Notes under the pieces: generated by a model
Seen by the model: only the letters and a program-made list of their open reading frames with translations
The model's database searches: none
Told to the model about the DNA's origin: nothing
Made by a program: the position numbers and the translations under genes
Assembly (NCBI RefSeq): GCF_000372725.1
Contig: NW_005200600.1
Span: 856,569-920,568 of the forward strand
Source: Emiliania huxleyi CCMP1516
Taxonomy: Eukaryota > Haptophyta > Isochrysidales > Noelaerhabdaceae
Direction: 5' to 3'
DNA length: 64,000 bases
Part shown: piece after piece, positions 62,501-64,000 of the stretch
How the letters are laid out: each line of letters opens with the position of its first letter
Numbering within the stretch: position 1 is the first letter of the stretch

Positions 62501-63099
62501 CGTCAACTGTGAGAAGGAAATGAAGGAAAAAAGAATCCGCACACACACGCGCGGCTCGCCCATCTCGTGGGTTGTCTGTTTTCTTTCTTTCTTTTTTCGC
62601 CCATCTGTGAGTCTATCAGTAAGCGCGGGTTAGCCGTGGGTTCCACCGGGTTAAGCCACACTAACCCAGCACGGGTCAGCACGGGGGTTAGAACGGGTTA
62701 CCATAACCCGACGCTAACCCGGCACTAACCCGACACTAACCCATCCTAACGTATGCCCCCCAGTGCGGGTTAGCGCCGGGTTAGTCTCGGGTTAGTCTCG
62801 GGTTAGTCTGGGTTAGGCTTGGGATTGGGTGTTACGGCTCGTTCCACCCCCCCCCCACACTCTCGTGCGTTCAGCGTTCACTCACTCGCCCCACACCACA
62901 GCCGCGGGCGCATGGCGAGCGGGACAGTCTCATGCCACAGGATCTATAATGTACCGCCCTCAGCGCACTCCTCCTCCCTAAGAAGGGTAGGTAGGTAGGT
63001 AGGTAGGTAGGTAGGGGCAGGGCAGGGGCCGGCCGGGTTTTTGCAGAATTTCAGCATGAGTGCAGCACAAGCAAAAAGAATCACACCTGTTCTTGATCA
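62501..63099. repeat. Inverted clusters of CGGGTTAG/CTAACCCG and a (GTAG)n tract
   Basis: 62625-62700 carries GGGTTAGC-type words, 62702-62750 the reverse complement (TAACCCG four to five times), and 62767-62818 GGGTTAGTCTC words again. The whole can fold into large hairpins. A (GGTA)n tract of eight units is at 62986-63014. A family E tail is at 62570-62602. No gene seen. Confidence 0.65.
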
Positions 63100-63972
63100 T
63101 CATTCCGCGACCATGTCCTCCTCCCTCGAAACCTTTCCCCGCCGTGTGCTGCGCCGCGTCCCCGCGCAGCAGAGGGCGAAGCATGCCATGAAGGCCAGGG
63201 AATGCCACACGGCGAGCACCAAGGCGATCCACTTGATGGCGTCGACGTTCGCGTCGAACAAGTTGAGAACCTGATTGGTGCATGCACAGAAGATTCCTGT
63301 TGCAGTGTTTAGGTCCGCCAAGGGGTCGAAGCTGTCCCCGGACCCCCGGTCGCCAAGCTTTAGATCCCGAACCGGCGCGGCAAGGCCGGCCGCATCGACG
63401 GGCCACCAAGTCTCTCTGCGGCAGCACGCAGCGAATCCCGCGTCGAGCGAAAAGTCATCCGCTTGCAGGCATCGAGAGTTCACAAAATCGGCATAGTTGG
63501 CGTAGCCGCTATTTAAACACGAGAGCTCAAACTCGTCGCCCGTTCGTGCGACCGTGCCACTGCACGCGGACCACGACATCTCAACTCCGCTCTTGACGGT
63601 GGCGGCGACGCGGAGCTGCAGGCCGGCGAGTTGGATGTTTGGTGCAGCCATCAGCCGGAGCACACTGGCTGTGAAGAAGCAGTAAGCTGTCACACCAAAG
63701 GCGAGCACTGCAAGAATGAGGGGAAAGGGAGCAAACAGCATCAGGCACGCGCGGACACAGAAGCTATAGAAGCCGCACGCGGCGATGAGCAAAAGAGCCG
63801 CGCCAACCGCCAAGGCATGTAAACATGCGCTCGCAGAGACGGGGTGGCCGGCCGCATCGGAGAAGCCGAGAATGCCGGAGGCTGCAAACCCGGCAGCGAG
63901 GAGCAGAAACTGCAGCGCGCTGGTGAAGATGAGAATGCGGGCCAGGAGGGGGCGGCCACCACTGCCTCGCAT
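63100..63972 (-). CDS. Tetraspanin-like four-pass membrane protein
   Basis: From ATG 63972 (MRGSGGRPLLARILIFTSAL) a single exon encodes 290 residues. Membrane segments are ARILIFTSALQFLLLAAGFA, ACLHALAVGAALLLIAACGF, LMLFAPFPLILAVLAFGVTA and, after a long loop, WIALVLAVWHSLAFMACFAL. The loop between segments three and four (about 120 residues) has several cysteines (MSWSACSGT, ELSCLNSGYAN, SRCLQADDF, FAACCRRETWW, TGIFCACTNQV). This topology of a short first loop and a large Cys-rich second loop, with a CC pair, is that of tetraspanins. The strict CCG motif is not present (ACCRR), so the assignment is by architecture. The charged C-tail ends REEDMVAE. Confidence 0.55.
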   Translation of the reverse strand: MRGSGGRPLLARILIFTSALQFLLLAAGFAASGILGFSDAAGHPVSASACLHALAVGAALLLIAACGFYSFCVRACLMLFAPFPLILAVLAFGVTAYCFFTASVLRLMAAPNIQLAGLQLRVAATVKSGVEMSWSACSGTVARTGDEFELSCLNSGYANYADFVNSRCLQADDFSLDAGFAACCRRETWWPVDAAGLAAPVRDLKLGDRGSGDSFDPLADLNTATGIFCACTNQVLNLFDANVDAIKWIALVLAVWHSLAFMACFALCCAGTRRSTRRGKVSREEDMVAE

Positions 63973-64000
63973 GCCTTGCCGCGCCCCACCGTTGCTGCTT

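Overview
This is a GC-rich, intron-dense nuclear window from a single-celled eukaryotic alga. The evidence is spliceosomal introns in nearly every gene, many with GC-AG ends, signal or transit-type N-termini, and a carotenoid isomerase, a LOV-like PAS protein, a plastid-type ribosome recycling factor and alternative NADH dehydrogenases. The overall style (very high GC, GC donors, EF-hand channels, a lipoxygenase) fits a haptophyte best, but no marker here proves that. A run of 100 N at 38750-38849 marks a scaffold gap.

Layout. 0.4-1.7 kb (-): LOV-like PAS protein without the photoactive cysteine. 3.1-5.0 kb (-): PCIF1/CAPAM-like cap m6A methyltransferase. 5.4-7.0 kb (+): two-domain VOC/glyoxalase-like protein. 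7.4-7.8 kb: 453-bp inverted-repeat element. 7.9-9.4 kb (+): LRR plus 2OG-Fe(II) oxygenase fusion. 10.0-10.7 kb (+): unknown membrane protein. 10.8-13.3 kb (-): HTTM/gamma-carboxylase-like membrane protein. 14.0-18.1 kb (-): MAP3K-epsilon-type kinase with armadillo repeats. 18.6-20.0 kb (-): double cupin. 20.8-22.7 kb (+): carotenoid isomerase. 23.0-28.9 kb (-): ankyrin-TKL kinase. 30.1-30.8 kb (-): GNAT acetyltransferase. 31.2-36.6 kb: head-to-head pair of type II NADH dehydrogenases. 36.9-40.3 kb (-): lipoxygenase-like gene broken by a probable assembly error. 42.3-45.4 kb (-): voltage-gated-type K+ channel with C-terminal EF-hands. 45.5-46.5 kb (+): ribosome recycling factor. 46.9-48.3 kb (+): unknown membrane protein. 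48.3-50.6 kb: cluster of short dispersed repeats. 51.9-54.3 kb (-): PDZ/coiled-coil protein. 57.2-60.4 kb (-): multi-pass membrane protein with a FYVE finger. 60.8-61.5 kb (+): EF-hand protein. 62.0-62.5 kb (-): small secreted or plastid-targeted protein. 63.1-64.0 kb (-): tetraspanin-like protein. There is no operon logic; genes are independent and lie on both strands.

The most striking feature is how introns are built. At least fifteen introns in six genes start with a 13-32 base copy of the beginning of the following exon, so that each intron plus exon start forms a direct repeat with a period of 67-79 bases (twice that in two cases). The repeat begins at the AG|GT or AG|GC junction. In three of these introns the filler between the two copies is a TTAGGG-type telomeric array, and in a fourth it is a tandem 11-mer. 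This looks like recent intron gain by local duplication during break repair, with telomeric DNA captured as filler. The telomeric arrays supply the intron body and, in one case, the AG acceptor.

Other points are five families of short dispersed repeats, several with TTTA- or TTTC-type tails like SINE-like retroposons; a shared leader element placed directly upstream of two unrelated genes; a lipoxygenase exon duplicated next to the gap with base changes that look like base-calling errors; and an in-frame-breaking tetranucleotide duplication in one NADH dehydrogenase. Exon boundaries given here were deduced by eye from reading frame, family conservation and AG/GT/GC signals, so they are approximate unless stated.
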